Source: Halapricum desulfuricans | GTDB lineage: Archaea; Halobacteriota; Halobacteria; Halobacteriales; Haloarculaceae | Direction: 5' to 3' | DNA: 64,000 bases | Assembly (NCBI RefSeq): GCF_017094465.1 | Contig: NZ_CP064792.1 | Span: 62,001 to 126,000, forward strand | Shown: positions 18,801-27,614 of the stretch, in pieces | Layout of the letters: each line of letters opens with the position of its first letter | Position numbering within the stretch: the stretch's first letter is position 1 | Program-made: the position numbers and the translations under genes | Notes under the pieces: model-generated | Databases searched by the model: none | Seen by the model: only the letters and a program-made list of their open reading frames with translations | Told to the model about the DNA's origin: nothing

Positions 18801-19556
18801 CTGCCCAGCGAAGGACGTCCACTAAGCGCTGCCGACGACACGGCAAACGAGTCAGAGCCGTTCCCACGCATCGACATCGAAGATCGCCCTGATACCGAGA
18901 CTCAACAGCGGGTGACAGCCACCCAGCTCGTCCACGCCGCTTCAGACTACTCTGAAGAAGGCCCAGACGGGGATACGAATCAGGCAGGCGATTCTGACAA
19001 GTCTGGAACCGACGATGAGACGCTGCCACGGGATGACTTCGGGACGATCGTTCACCGCGTTCTCGAATTCGACCAGCCACGCTCAGAATGGCCCGCACTC
19101 GCTCGTCGTGTTGCTGCTGTCAACGACTTCGAGATCACCGACGAAACCATCGAGGAAGTCATCGAGCACGCTGCTGACGCACGGACATTCCTCGACGCCC
19201 AGGTAGACCAGTACGAAGACGCCGAAACCTACGCAGAACTCCCCGTCTCAGTCGATGTCGGCGAGTTCCAAATTATCGGCGAGATCGATCACTTACGCGT
19301 GACACCAGACGCGTTCGTCATCACCGATTACAAAACGAACCAATTGGGAAGGCGAACAACCGCGGATCTCGCCGAGCACTATCGCCCACAGATGATGAGC
19401 TATGCCCTAGCACTGCTAGAACACGACCCAGAACGCGACGTCATTGTCAACCTTCGCTTCACCGAGGACCGTACAACAGAATCATTCCAATGGAACAGTA
19501 CCGATCGTGATGCGATTGGCGACGAACTTCGGGAGCTCGGGAAAATCATGGATTGA
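15843..19556 (+). CDS. addA: AddA-like UvrD/RecB helicase-nuclease
   Basis: 1237 residues from the ATG at 15843-15845. A GGAGGTG Shine-Dalgarno-like site at about 15829 lies inside the upstream gene, and the long open extension to 15684 is frame overlap. UvrD-type SF1 motifs: A-G-A-G-T-G-K-T (41-48), V-T-I-T-F-T-R-K-A-A, V-D-E-F-Q-D-T near 417, G-D-K-K-Q-S-I-Y-G-F-R-G, I-M-T-I-H-A-A-K-G-L-E-F, and Y-V-A-C-T-R-A-R. The C-terminus has a nuclease core with G-E-I-D-H-L and I-T-D-Y-K-T-N near 1143-1165. This is the classical AddA architecture, coupled by overlap to AddB. Confidence 0.85.
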   Translation: MTDKKTSATTDGNSSEESTTIEPTDEQADALVLDRNVTITAGAGTGKTTTLTHRYLEFLRSNPSATPKNVVTITFTRKAAAELETRVREEIYEELQSVEDPAEYERWRAVLDELDDGYTHTIHAFCARLLRENAVQAPVPMEFDVLDEDDAADLQQQIIVEYLDANPADPDVDLLSRLFGSRGRLVDILAGLLDARPDSEAWLDTWRDRDVDDYMDYLWENVCELDGPTARDFFTDPDVQAALETAQRFRDGEFDVEDGADGVAVLREVAAIGATVQGADDERAYQVASRDLYDLLEKSSGGLYASASHHLVGTKATWNDETQAYSDCKDALNTLLDRLVEIEEAIATTPGDLERNSAHYVLALARVFDDLTDVYAAEKAQREALDFPDLIETTITFLQNNPAIQSSLQSSFDALMVDEFQDTDSRQWELVSLLAKLADNDVPTDNVFLVGDKKQSIYGFRGAEVTTFETAKEALRDQNQALGRDSIPDSDQDAPTNLELSGNFRTLDGPLTFLNELFADVFQPLDGEYADYEAEPQALSFERDEIEPVAELEGSVEYLVVPEDEDSAEQALDTDHPVIDAAAEHSIAAEAEALGARLSGLLADPPEIYDTDNEEITVATPEDVAILLRRRTHLDRYQRALEAHDIPYSVISGRGFYDTPEVQTLTNLLRVLADPTDDVSLYGVLRSPLFGFPDDRLARLAATDDSLWQSLQTTDDQQLADAADLLTKWRELAGCVHSDDTDVLPWNRVLTRVFDDTGYLVSIGADEGGQQAVANVEKFRDEIRDWSQDGTQTAANMLRRIDRHAELDPREGEAEVPEGTEGVRIMTIHAAKGLEFPIVTVPDIGADLNFGRSIDDYGYVRLITDHDDAPFLAAGGPSPSDAFNVEKTTAHNYADSIELPRERAEAKRLLYVACTRARDHLLLCGTHEFETTDDTLGFADINDHDEATAWRDWLQPILLDRDSIVEPLFRTGRVHAHLDDSTYTVSLPSEGRPLSAADDTANESEPFPRIDIEDRPDTETQQRVTATQLVHAASDYSEEGPDGDTNQAGDSDKSGTDDETLPRDDFGTIVHRVLEFDQPRSEWPALARRVAAVNDFEITDETIEEVIEHAADARTFLDAQVDQYEDAETYAELPVSVDVGEFQIIGEIDHLRVTPDAFVITDYKTNQLGRRTTADLAEHYRPQMMSYALALLEHDPERDVIVNLRFTEDRTTESFQWNSTDRDAIGDELRELGKIMD

Positions 19557-19711
19557 ACCACAACAGAGATGGTGTAATATGAGGCCGTAACTCTTCGTCA
19601 GGATCGGAATTCGCGGAATGTCATCCAGTTCGAAGTGCGCCTATTTATCGTTCATTTCCTGCACCTCTCCAACGACAGAGAGCCGTTTTATGTCTTGGAG
19701 GCGTGTCCTCA

Positions 19712-20710
19712 ATGGTAGTGGCTCTTCGAGATGAGATTGTGGATGGAGAACGGTTTGATGAGATACTCGTGACAGTCCGAGACGTGAAGCAGCATCTCAA
19801 TTCCTCTCTTGGATGGTTGCTTACTGTCGAAGACACGGCAGGAAACGAATTTGAGGTGAAGATTTGGCATACCCACGACGTGGATACGTGGTGGCGCGAG
19901 GGATGGCGATATATACTCAAATCCGGTCGAGGAACGCGTCGCCAAGGTGGCCAGGTAACACTACACAGTACAAAGGACTTCGCGGTTCAGCGCCCCGAAG
20001 ATGTCGTAGATTTACTTGCACTAGGTGACAGCCACATCGGGCGTGAGACTCGGCCAGAAGATACCAACGCTCCCTATCACACGAGCCGACAATTCATCGC
20101 TACAATGGGGTATGCGGCCCGATACGACGTTGACGCGGTCATCTATGCGGGAGATCTCTTCGACGATCACCCAACTACTGAGGACATCCAGCTCGCGGAA
20201 AGCGGGTTCAAAATTCTGGCACAGAATAACATCCCATTTTATTTCGTGTACGGGAACCACGGCGTCACCATCGCGAACGAATTCTACGACCGAATTGACG
20301 ATGTTGAAATCGACCATCTCGATACCAACGGAACACAACTGAACAACCAAATTGCGCTGTTCGGCATCGACAACCAGCCAGAAGCAGACTTCCGTACCAC
20401 CGCATCTGAAGTCGTCGATATTTCCGGCGCAGACCAACAAATTCTCGTCGTACACAACGAAATTGACCCCCCTCGTACCGAAAGCGGCCTCAGGCTAGAA
20501 GCATTAGACCCACTTCGCGAAGCAGAGTTCGATTTCATCCTCTCCGGCCATCTCCATGACCACGAATCCAGTCTTCACTCCCGCACAAAAATACAGTATC
20601 TCGGGGCAACCGCTGACATCAGCACGAAATCAAACGCCGACGATCAGTCAGCGTGGTTGGTTCGTCTTTCTTCAGAGACGAACCGCATCGAACGAGTTGA
20701 CGTGACATAG
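19712..20710 (+). CDS. OB-fold + Mre11-like metallophosphoesterase
   Basis: 332 residues from the ATG at 19712. A GTG three codons upstream is possible. The TTTTAT box near 19686 favours the ATG as a leaderless start. Residues 1-95 resemble an OB/nucleic-acid-binding beta domain (ILVTVRDVKQHL...GWLLTVEDTAG). Residues 103-300 are a calcineurin-type phosphoesterase: A-L-G-D-S-H-I-G-R, Y-A-G-D-L-F-D, Y-G-N-H-G, L-V-V-H-N and S-G-H-L-H-D-H. The third motif has Gly where Asp is usual (GNHD). A paralogue with the same architecture lies at 55038-56051. The position directly after AddBA suggests a role in DNA processing. Confidence 0.7.
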   Translation: MVVALRDEIVDGERFDEILVTVRDVKQHLNSSLGWLLTVEDTAGNEFEVKIWHTHDVDTWWREGWRYILKSGRGTRRQGGQVTLHSTKDFAVQRPEDVVDLLALGDSHIGRETRPEDTNAPYHTSRQFIATMGYAARYDVDAVIYAGDLFDDHPTTEDIQLAESGFKILAQNNIPFYFVYGNHGVTIANEFYDRIDDVEIDHLDTNGTQLNNQIALFGIDNQPEADFRTTASEVVDISGADQQILVVHNEIDPPRTESGLRLEALDPLREAEFDFILSGHLHDHESSLHSRTKIQYLGATADISTKSNADDQSAWLVRLSSETNRIERVDVT

Positions 20711-20780
20711 CACTCCAACGGACAGCATCCTTATGGCGGTTGCTGTTCACGTTGCTCCATGAGCGAGAGACGCCCTGGCT

Positions 20781-21540
20781 TTACTCGTCATCTTCAAGAA
20801 CAGCAACGATGTCGGATAGATCGAAGAAACGGAGATCATCACGCTCGTTTGCAGCTTCTTCAACCGAGTGTTTGAACCCAGAGCGGCTGAATAAGGCCAA
20901 TTCATACGTCGGCTCACCGCCTCCGGGAGGTGTCCAGTCGATATGCTCCACGTCGTCTTCAAGATCTGAAAGCACGTCATATCCGAGAGGGGCGCTGGTG
21001 AATTTCGCTTCGCCAGCGATCAGCGTTGCCTCGTCAGTTGGTGCGACAATGTCTACCTCCCGGCCTTTGTACCACCACTGGTTTGGCATCTCTGTGAGCT
21101 GGTAGTCTACACGGAACGCTGGCACCGCTTGGTGACAGAGCGATTCGAACGTGTCGCTTACGAAGTCGGGTAATTCTGGTTCGATAAGGTCTGCATAGGC
21201 GTTCTCGCCATAGAGTTTGTACTTCCCTTCTCGACCGTATAGAAATCGGAAGTAAAACCGGAAGACGGGATCTCGGATCCGGTATCGCGTCCGCTTGCTG
21301 CGTGCCGGATCGGCGAGTTCTGGATGGTGTTTCTCGATGATCCGGAGGGTTTCCAGCCGGTCAAAATAGTACGACATGTTGGTGCTCTCGATGCCAGCTC
21401 CCTGTACGATTTCGTTTCGGCTGTGATTCCCGCTAGCCATCTATTTCAGCACGGAGAAATACGGGTTCACTTCGTTGAGTTCCATCTGGAGGACGGTTTC
21501 AGGCTCATCATGGAGTGGACCATTCCGGAATCTAACTAGT
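20781..21540 (-). pseudogene. Archaeal ATPase (DUF234) remnant with in-frame TAG
   Basis: The 219-codon open part (20781-21440) matches the C-terminal half of the archaeal STAND-like ATPase family with a DUF234 nuclease-like domain: S-K-R-T-R-Y-R-I-R-D-P-V-F-R-F-Y-F-R-F, then R-E-V-D-I-V and I-A-G-E-A-K-F. Upstream in the same frame, a TAG (21441-21443) is preceded by about 30 codons that continue the family (GPLHDEPETVLQMEL, NPYFSVLK). The coding frame thus runs through the stop. The N-terminal P-loop domain is missing. It is a truncated gene with a nonsense mutation. Confidence 0.75.
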
Positions 21541-21586
21541 TTCATAAGAGTGGCTTTAATTACTGCATAGGAGTGACTGAATCATT

Positions 21587-22086
21587 ATGGAGTCTAGCCC
21601 CACCGAGGAGGATCTGATTGCAGGTCTCCAGTCTTTCGCTGAGCAGATTGATGGCGTTCCGACCGTCCGGAACATGCGAGAATCGGGATGCTGACCTGGA
21701 ATCATCGTGTTCGAATCCGAAGAGCAAGTTCCCAACAAGGTCGGGTACTTCCACGAGTTCGATAGCGATCGTCTCTCGGTTGCCCTGGGTGCTGATGAAG
21801 GAGTGGAGATTGAGCCAGGGTATCTTCACATCGCGTTCAATTGGGCGTGGACTCGAGCTGTTCAGATGCACGTCGATACGGGTATAGTCTTGACCCGGAA
21901 GCGATCCAGACTGACATCAGCGAAATTGAGGCCGATATAGATCGATTCAGCACAATTAGAAAGAAAACGACATCTATCAGGTCCACCGCTGACGATATCG
22001 ATACCGAACTCAAGGACATCGAGAACGAAGTCAAGTCAAGACTCACAGACATCCGAACAGAGATTCAGAGTGAAACAGAGAGCTGA
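21587..22086 (+). pseudogene. Hypothetical gene broken by TGA and a frameshift
   Basis: Starting at the ATG at 21587, 35 codons (PTEEDLIAGLQSFAEQIDGV) reach a TGA at 21692-21694. The same frame continues with coding-like sequence (SEEQVPNKVGYFHEF, EPGYLHIAFNWAWTRAVQ) to about 21880. The continuation is then in another frame, an acidic coiled coil (SEIEADIDRF, ELKDIENEVKSRL) ending at 22084-22086. The three pieces make one protein of about 165 residues with one nonsense and one frameshift lesion. The first segment slightly resembles homing-endonuclease-associated repeats. Family otherwise unknown. Confidence 0.5.
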
Positions 22087-22171
22087 GATGACTGATCCGA
22101 TATTCTACTTTCACCACAGATGGGAAACTAATATACGGTTTGGTGTACGACAATCAACAAGCAACGCTGCT

Positions 22172-22177
22172 GGAGGT
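22172..22177 (+). promoter_or_regulatory. Shine-Dalgarno site GGAGGT
   Basis: A strong GGAGGT located 5 bases before the ATG at 22183. It fixes this start and suggests a leadered mRNA, unlike several neighbouring leaderless genes. Confidence 0.55.
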
Positions 22178-22182
22178 ACCTA

Positions 22183-23280
22183 ATGCACATCCCAGAAGGA
22201 CCATACGATCTCAAGGAGTTCTGTCGAGTGATTTTCGACTCGCCAGAACGTGTCCTTGATGGGTATCACGGCCAACGCATCAAATCCTTTCTCTACCTCT
22301 CTGACGACGGCTGGCGCGACTACCTTGATGAACACTACGAGACTGAGGAACTCGGCAATATCACGAAGTTTGTCGGAGAGTATACGAACCGAAAGGGTGC
22401 TGAACAGCCGGCAAAATTCTATGTTGGGCAGTACAAAGACGATCTTCAGATGGTATTAACTGCCGAAACTGAGGAAGCGATTCGACAGGCGCTCCGTCCG
22501 GTTTCGGAGCACAGCAACTGCTTGTCGCCAATGCCGATTATGACTGAAGACTTCCAGACGATGAACGAAATCGTCCTCAGTACCTACGACGATATGCGAA
22601 TTTCCGAATTTAAGTCGAAGCGAGTGCCAAGCCTTGCTGACGCTCGAACGCGACCAGACGTTGATCGCGAAATCGAATACAAAGGCGCTGATGGACGGGA
22701 CCGACTAGATGAATTCCGTGACGAGTATGGTGTTGTTCCGACCCGGATTCAGTACGAACACGAAAACGTCTCGATCCGAATTGACACGTCCGGCAAATTC
22801 ACGCTCGAAACTGTCACCAAAGAGAGCTTCAACATCCTGTTTGACCTGCTGAGTGAGGTCGTGGTAAACGTTCTCGAGTTGCTGGATGTGGCGAATCAAA
22901 TTAAGTTCGAGAAGCGAGAGGTGGTGCCGGGAAACTTGAAAGTGCAAGTGCCGAAGGTGAGTTCTGGTGAGATTGATTTTGATCAGCAAGTGTCTTTGAT
23001 GCAGGCAGAGAATTTTATCAAGGGCACAAAGAACAGTGATGATCTGAATTTTAGCTTCACCGACGTCACCAAGCAGGCTGGATCGCTCGACTTCTCTGCT
23101 CAGGTTACTGACGAGAACCGGGGATCCTTATTCAACGTTAGTGCGACCGAGGAGTCGATGCGGATCGTGCCGAAACATGACTGCTCGTTCCCGTCTCTTG
23201 TCGAATTCTATCTAGCTGTGATACAGCTGTTAGATGGTGGCGCTGAAATGCGACTGTACGAGTCACAGTCAGCAGCCTAA
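22183..23280 (+). CDS. Unknown protein upstream of the nuclease and McrBC genes
   Basis: 365 residues. The start is supported by a GGAGGT at 22172. The sequence is acidic with no signal peptide or membrane helix. The central part has beta-rich segments (VSIRIDTSGKFTLETVT), then a helical stretch (FNILFDLLSEVVVNVLELLDV) and a C-terminal beta-rich part. I recognise no family or catalytic motif. It is followed after 3 bases by a PD-(D/E)xK gene, so the two are co-transcribed. One possibility is a target-recognition or immunity partner. Confidence 0.75.
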   Translation: MHIPEGPYDLKEFCRVIFDSPERVLDGYHGQRIKSFLYLSDDGWRDYLDEHYETEELGNITKFVGEYTNRKGAEQPAKFYVGQYKDDLQMVLTAETEEAIRQALRPVSEHSNCLSPMPIMTEDFQTMNEIVLSTYDDMRISEFKSKRVPSLADARTRPDVDREIEYKGADGRDRLDEFRDEYGVVPTRIQYEHENVSIRIDTSGKFTLETVTKESFNILFDLLSEVVVNVLELLDVANQIKFEKREVVPGNLKVQVPKVSSGEIDFDQQVSLMQAENFIKGTKNSDDLNFSFTDVTKQAGSLDFSAQVTDENRGSLFNVSATEESMRIVPKHDCSFPSLVEFYLAVIQLLDGGAEMRLYESQSAA

Positions 23281-23283
23281 CAT

Positions 23284-24399
23284 ATGACGAATGTTGACCC
23301 TCCTGAATCGGTGCCAGAGGGTCAAGAAACGAAGTATCGTGGACTATACGGCAAGTGCGTTGAGCATAAGCTCGAGGAGTTCCCTGAGCAGTCTAAGAGT
23401 GAAGACCTACGTGAGGAAATCAATGTTCAACGGCAACACCGAAAACTAATCAGCTACTCCATCTTCCCGTTCGTACAGGAGCGGCCGGCTGGCTACAAGT
23501 TCTTCACAGCCGAACCGTTAGAGGAACTCGACGTTCCAAACTTCGATTTCCTCTTGTGGAATTTAGATGGGAAGGTGATCTTCGGTGAGGCAAAGTCTTC
23601 AGTCCCAGCGAGCGCTGACACTGTGGTGAATCAGCTTGAGGAGCGCAAGGAGGTCGCGGAAGACCACAAGGAACACATCGAAGAGGAGTACCTAGGAAGC
23701 GAGATCGATCATATGGAGTTCGTGGTTTCGACGTACGTCAACCACGGAGACAAAATCGCGAAGGCCATTATCGAGGAAGGGGCCGAGTTCATTACCTAGG
23801 TTGTAGACGCTCACCACGACGAGTTATGGATTCGCCAAGCCCGCCCGACGACCTTCCCGGACAACTTGGAAGGTGACGATCCAGATGCGATGCTTCAGGA
23901 ACTAGATCGCCGACATACGCATGACGTGACTGCGTTGAATGGAGAGCTGGACCGGGTTACCACGAGTTTTGGCCAGGCAGACGTGTTACCAACCGCAATT
24001 ATTGTCGATCAACTACGAGTCGTGGTGCAAGCACGTCGAGTCGTAGGGCGGCATCCCTGTGTTGATCGTGCAGATATCGAGTCATACGTCACGAAAGGTT
24101 CACTGAACTACTCTGAGGAACGAGTGAGGAATATTGTGGATGACCTGATTGATGCGGGTAAACGTATTAATTTTCTCTCTGAATGGGACGATGAACGTGC
24201 TGACTTGAAAGTAGTCTCGAACTATACGGCCAAGGATGACCTAGAGCAGGTTCTTGAGAGCAAATGGGTTGATTGGCGAATCGAGGATATGAAGGATGAT
24301 CTCCGGGAAGAATGTGAAGAGCGAGTTACTGCTGAGTTGGGCAGACAGAAGCAACTCAAGGAATTCGATGCAGGTCTTCCTGAGCATGAAGAGTCGTAG
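23284..24399 (+). pseudogene. PD-(D/E)xK nuclease gene split by one TAG codon
   Basis: The frame 23284-23799 gives 171 residues with a restriction-nuclease core: N-F-D88-F-L-L...V-I-F-G-E102-A-K104. It ends with TAG at 23797-23799. The next codons stay in the same frame and read through without a stop to 24397-24399 (VVDAHHDELWIRQARPTTF, then a helical region IIVDQLRVVVQARRVV). No good start exists for the second part: only a TTG at 23866, and an ATG at 23826 is out of frame. The simplest explanation is a single gene of about 371 codons in which TGG (Trp) became TAG. The alternative is two genes, the second from TTG 23866. The second half has helices that could bind DNA. Confidence 0.6.
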
Positions 24400-24592
24400 T
24401 AACTCAGAAATCGCCTCTTGCAAGATACGCTCCCCGCATCAGGCACGGGTATAGAGTACTTCATCACGCCTGACTCGTCTACGGAATCATACATTTTCGG
24501 CTTCGAACTGCGCCAGATAGACCTGTAGCGACAGAGGGCCCGGAACAACACTACCAACTACTTTTTTGTCACCACGCGCAGATTCACCGACA

Positions 24593-25840
24593 ATGAGCAG
24601 TTCATCTGGCGAATATACCGAAGACGATGCAAAGGAAGATCTTAACGTTCTCAAAGAAGTTCCCAACAAGGTAGTTGACGCAATCGACAACGCAACAGAC
24701 GAAGGTGTCCTTGATTTCCTCATCAGGGAGCAACAACTCGATACCGTCCACGATGGGGAGCGTGGAATCGGGCAAGTACGACGAGCGGTCCTCAAGTCCT
24801 CTGTCGCCTCAAAAGACCTCAAGCGGTTAGTCATAACTCGCAACGACAATACACCCCGGGATGTCCTCGTCCCGGATGACGTGTATCGGAATGCGAAGAC
24901 AGCCCTCAAAGCTGGCAAACCTGTCGTTCTTTACGGTCCAACTGGTACGGGGAAAACCACGTTCGCGAAGCAACTCGCCCTAGAAGAGTCAATCGGTTAT
25001 TCACTCAACACCGCGACACCGTCTTGGACAGCGAAGGATATCATCGGTGGAATCGGGCCGAAACTTAGCGGTCACCGACTCAACTACCAGACTGAATTGG
25101 GCTGCGTTTCGGAGGCGATCAAGCGGTCAAAAGACTTCGCGATCGATTACACCGTGATCCTCGACGAGATCACGCGTGCTGACATCTCCAAAATCTTCGG
25201 TCCTCTGTACACCGCCATCGAGAACCCACAGCAGGAACTCATCGAAACAGATGACGGCGAGCCGATCACCCTCAACGACGATGTGAATCTCATCTGTACG
25301 ATGAACATGTCCGATCGAACGGTGAACGAGCTGGACAATGCAATCACTCGTCGCTTCGCTATGATCGAGGTGGATGAATATAGTGACGAGAGTCGTCGGG
25401 AGCTCTTCGAGAAATTCATCGATGACCATATCGAGCAAGTGAGCGATGGCGGCTCGCCCGTGTTCGATGAATCGGACCTTCTCGAATTATTCGAGATAGA
25501 CTACAAAGGGATCAATGAAGGCAACGACCAGACATCACAGGGCCCGATAATGCGATTCGGACCGATGCACTACGAGGACATCGCTCGCTTCTTGGGTGAG
25601 GCTACAAGCGACCCAGATCTCTATCTCGACAACCCAGGGGAAGCCGTTGGTCAGGCGTTCCGAACGTACATCGTCCCACGGTTGCTTAATTCAGCTGCCT
25701 TCCCCCAGATCGAGCGGATTGAGAACCACTACAGAGCGCTCAACGACCAGTTCGAAGAATACAATCTCAAACCGGCTGCCGATCTAGCGAAGCGGGAACT
25801 CGAGTCCGAGCAGCGACAGATGGGATCCTATGAGCAGTAG
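24593..25840 (+). CDS. mcrB: McrB-like AAA+ ATPase/GTPase
   Basis: 415 residues from the ATG at 24593. A TTG nine codons upstream is in frame but weaker. Walker A is G115-P-T-G-T-G-K-T122. The McrB-type Walker B V-I-L-D-E-I-T-R-A-D-I-S-K-I-F-G and the sensor motif M-N-M-S-D-R-T-V-N-E-L-D...R-R-F are both close to the McrB consensus. The N-terminal 90 residues would be the DNA-recognition part and have no familiar domain. It overlaps the McrC gene by 11 bases. McrBC complexes translocate on and cut modified DNA. Confidence 0.8.
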   Translation: MSSSSGEYTEDDAKEDLNVLKEVPNKVVDAIDNATDEGVLDFLIREQQLDTVHDGERGIGQVRRAVLKSSVASKDLKRLVITRNDNTPRDVLVPDDVYRNAKTALKAGKPVVLYGPTGTGKTTFAKQLALEESIGYSLNTATPSWTAKDIIGGIGPKLSGHRLNYQTELGCVSEAIKRSKDFAIDYTVILDEITRADISKIFGPLYTAIENPQQELIETDDGEPITLNDDVNLICTMNMSDRTVNELDNAITRRFAMIEVDEYSDESRRELFEKFIDDHIEQVSDGGSPVFDESDLLELFEIDYKGINEGNDQTSQGPIMRFGPMHYEDIARFLGEATSDPDLYLDNPGEAVGQAFRTYIVPRLLNSAAFPQIERIENHYRALNDQFEEYNLKPAADLAKRELESEQRQMGSYEQ

Positions 25841-27584
25841 CGTAGATAGACAGTACAAATTCGCCCCAAAGACGTTTGACGTGCCAGAACGCGGGCAAAT
25901 TCTCATCGAGGACTGCCCGGGGTCGATCGGTGAACAGCTTCGCCGCGCAAACTTCGATCAGATCAGTCCTGGAGTATACAAGAAGACTCAGAAGGGATTC
26001 GACGACGAGACAGAATACAAAGTCGTCACTGCGACGTTGAAGGGGACTAATCTCCGCATCGAAGCGAGCGACGTCGTCGGTGTCGTGAGTCTGACGCCGT
26101 CGTCGAAAATCCAGATCAATCCGAAGATCGACTGGGAACACATCTTCGATATGGTGCTGGCTGTCTACGATCAAAACAGGTCCATCGAGTACCACGGTGT
26201 TCCTCTCCAGAGCTTCCTATCCGACGATATCGAGCTCTCTGATGTGTTCCTCATCCTCGCGATCAACTATCTCGAGGGTATCGACATCATCCATCGCAAC
26301 GGGTTCATTAGAAATCTGGAGACGAGACGGGCAGATCTTGATGATGTCCGTGGAGAAATTGACGTCGAGCGTACGCTCGTGAATCAAGCAGAAGGCAGTA
26401 CGCAGGTGCACTGCATTCTCAAAGAAGTCGAATACGACAACCCCGCAAATTCGCTGCTCCATTACGCTGGGACCGTCTTACTCCGACTCTTCCGTGAACA
26501 CTCCGACGAATACGATCACCCTGCGTACGATCATATCTTCTCGCAGGTCCATCGCGAAGTGCGTGAATTAGAAGAAATCGGTGTCACGAGCTCTCCGCGA
26601 AAGATGCCTGAGTATCGGAGTTTCTCACTGTACGATCTTCCAAAGCAACGGCATTACTACCAGAAAGCACTGGACGTTTCGAAGGCCATCGCGTCTTCGT
26701 CGCTCGGCCAGCAGTTGCAGGAAGGGCAGCGGGAGTTGACTGTCGATTACGTACTCAACATGGAGTCGCTCTTCGAACAGTATTCACAGGTGGTTATCGA
26801 ACGGCAACTCGAGAGCGTCAGAGAGTACGACTACCTCGACGATCTGATGAACGTGACCTCTGCTCGGTCGCCGACTGTGAAACCGTTCGAAGGAGAGGGC
26901 GGCATCTACCACCAGCCAGACCACGCGATCGAGCGGGGAGAAGAAACGCTCGCTGTTCTCGACTCGAAGTACTATGCTGAAGGCCACGACCCAGTCAAGG
27001 AATCGCCGTCTCGATCCCGGCTCTTCAGCTACGCATACCTGCTGTATGCAGACCATCTTGGGTTCCTCTGCCCGCTTCTGGAGCCGAGAACCCGTCGCGT
27101 GAAGCAGACGGACGCTGAGTTAGAGATCATCTCGCCTGAGAATGGATTCACGCTCGAGGACTACGACGACACTGTACACGACTATCTACACAAACTTCTC
27201 GTCGAAGAGTATCCTGAACTGCGAGCATTTCGTGCAGTATTCGAAAACAAGCTCGCATTGGATGGGGCAGACAAGACTGACTTGGAACGAGCACGAGATA
27301 TGAGTGGTCCGTTCACGTTCCGCGATGAGAAAGAATTCTCTCTCCGGGTGGTGAAAGCCGCTGCCAACGAGCACTCGTGGAACGTCAGAAATCGTGACGA
27401 CTTAGAACAAGGTGGGAGTTGGACTCGTGATCAGATCGAAACTCGGTGTGGTAACTACTACGAACACGCGACGACCTGTATCCCGGTCTTCTGCCGAGAG
27501 GATGGTAGCGAATGGATTGATCTCTATTTCCTCCAGAACGGCGCAGGGGAGGTCACGAAAGAGGGGCCACTGAAGCTCCTGTGA
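25830..27584 (+). CDS. mcrC: McrC-like restriction subunit, long form
   Basis: 584 residues. The N-terminal 400 residues follow the McrC layout: a beta domain (KIQINPKIDWEHIF), helices (DIIHRNGFIRNL), and a PD-(D/E)xK nuclease with H-Q-P-D-H-A-I and V-L-D-S-K-Y-Y-A. It is longer than classical McrC (about 350 residues) because of about 130 extra C-terminal residues with unknown fold (FRDEKEFSLRVVKAA, HATTCIPVFCREDG). It overlaps mcrB by 11 bases, implying one transcript and a fixed ratio. Confidence 0.75.
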   Translation: MSSSVDRQYKFAPKTFDVPERGQILIEDCPGSIGEQLRRANFDQISPGVYKKTQKGFDDETEYKVVTATLKGTNLRIEASDVVGVVSLTPSSKIQINPKIDWEHIFDMVLAVYDQNRSIEYHGVPLQSFLSDDIELSDVFLILAINYLEGIDIIHRNGFIRNLETRRADLDDVRGEIDVERTLVNQAEGSTQVHCILKEVEYDNPANSLLHYAGTVLLRLFREHSDEYDHPAYDHIFSQVHREVRELEEIGVTSSPRKMPEYRSFSLYDLPKQRHYYQKALDVSKAIASSSLGQQLQEGQRELTVDYVLNMESLFEQYSQVVIERQLESVREYDYLDDLMNVTSARSPTVKPFEGEGGIYHQPDHAIERGEETLAVLDSKYYAEGHDPVKESPSRSRLFSYAYLLYADHLGFLCPLLEPRTRRVKQTDAELEIISPENGFTLEDYDDTVHDYLHKLLVEEYPELRAFRAVFENKLALDGADKTDLERARDMSGPFTFRDEKEFSLRVVKAAANEHSWNVRNRDDLEQGGSWTRDQIETRCGNYYEHATTCIPVFCREDGSEWIDLYFLQNGAGEVTKEGPLKLL

Positions 27585-27614
27585 GCCGGAAAAACCGCGC
27601 TGATTATTAACGAT

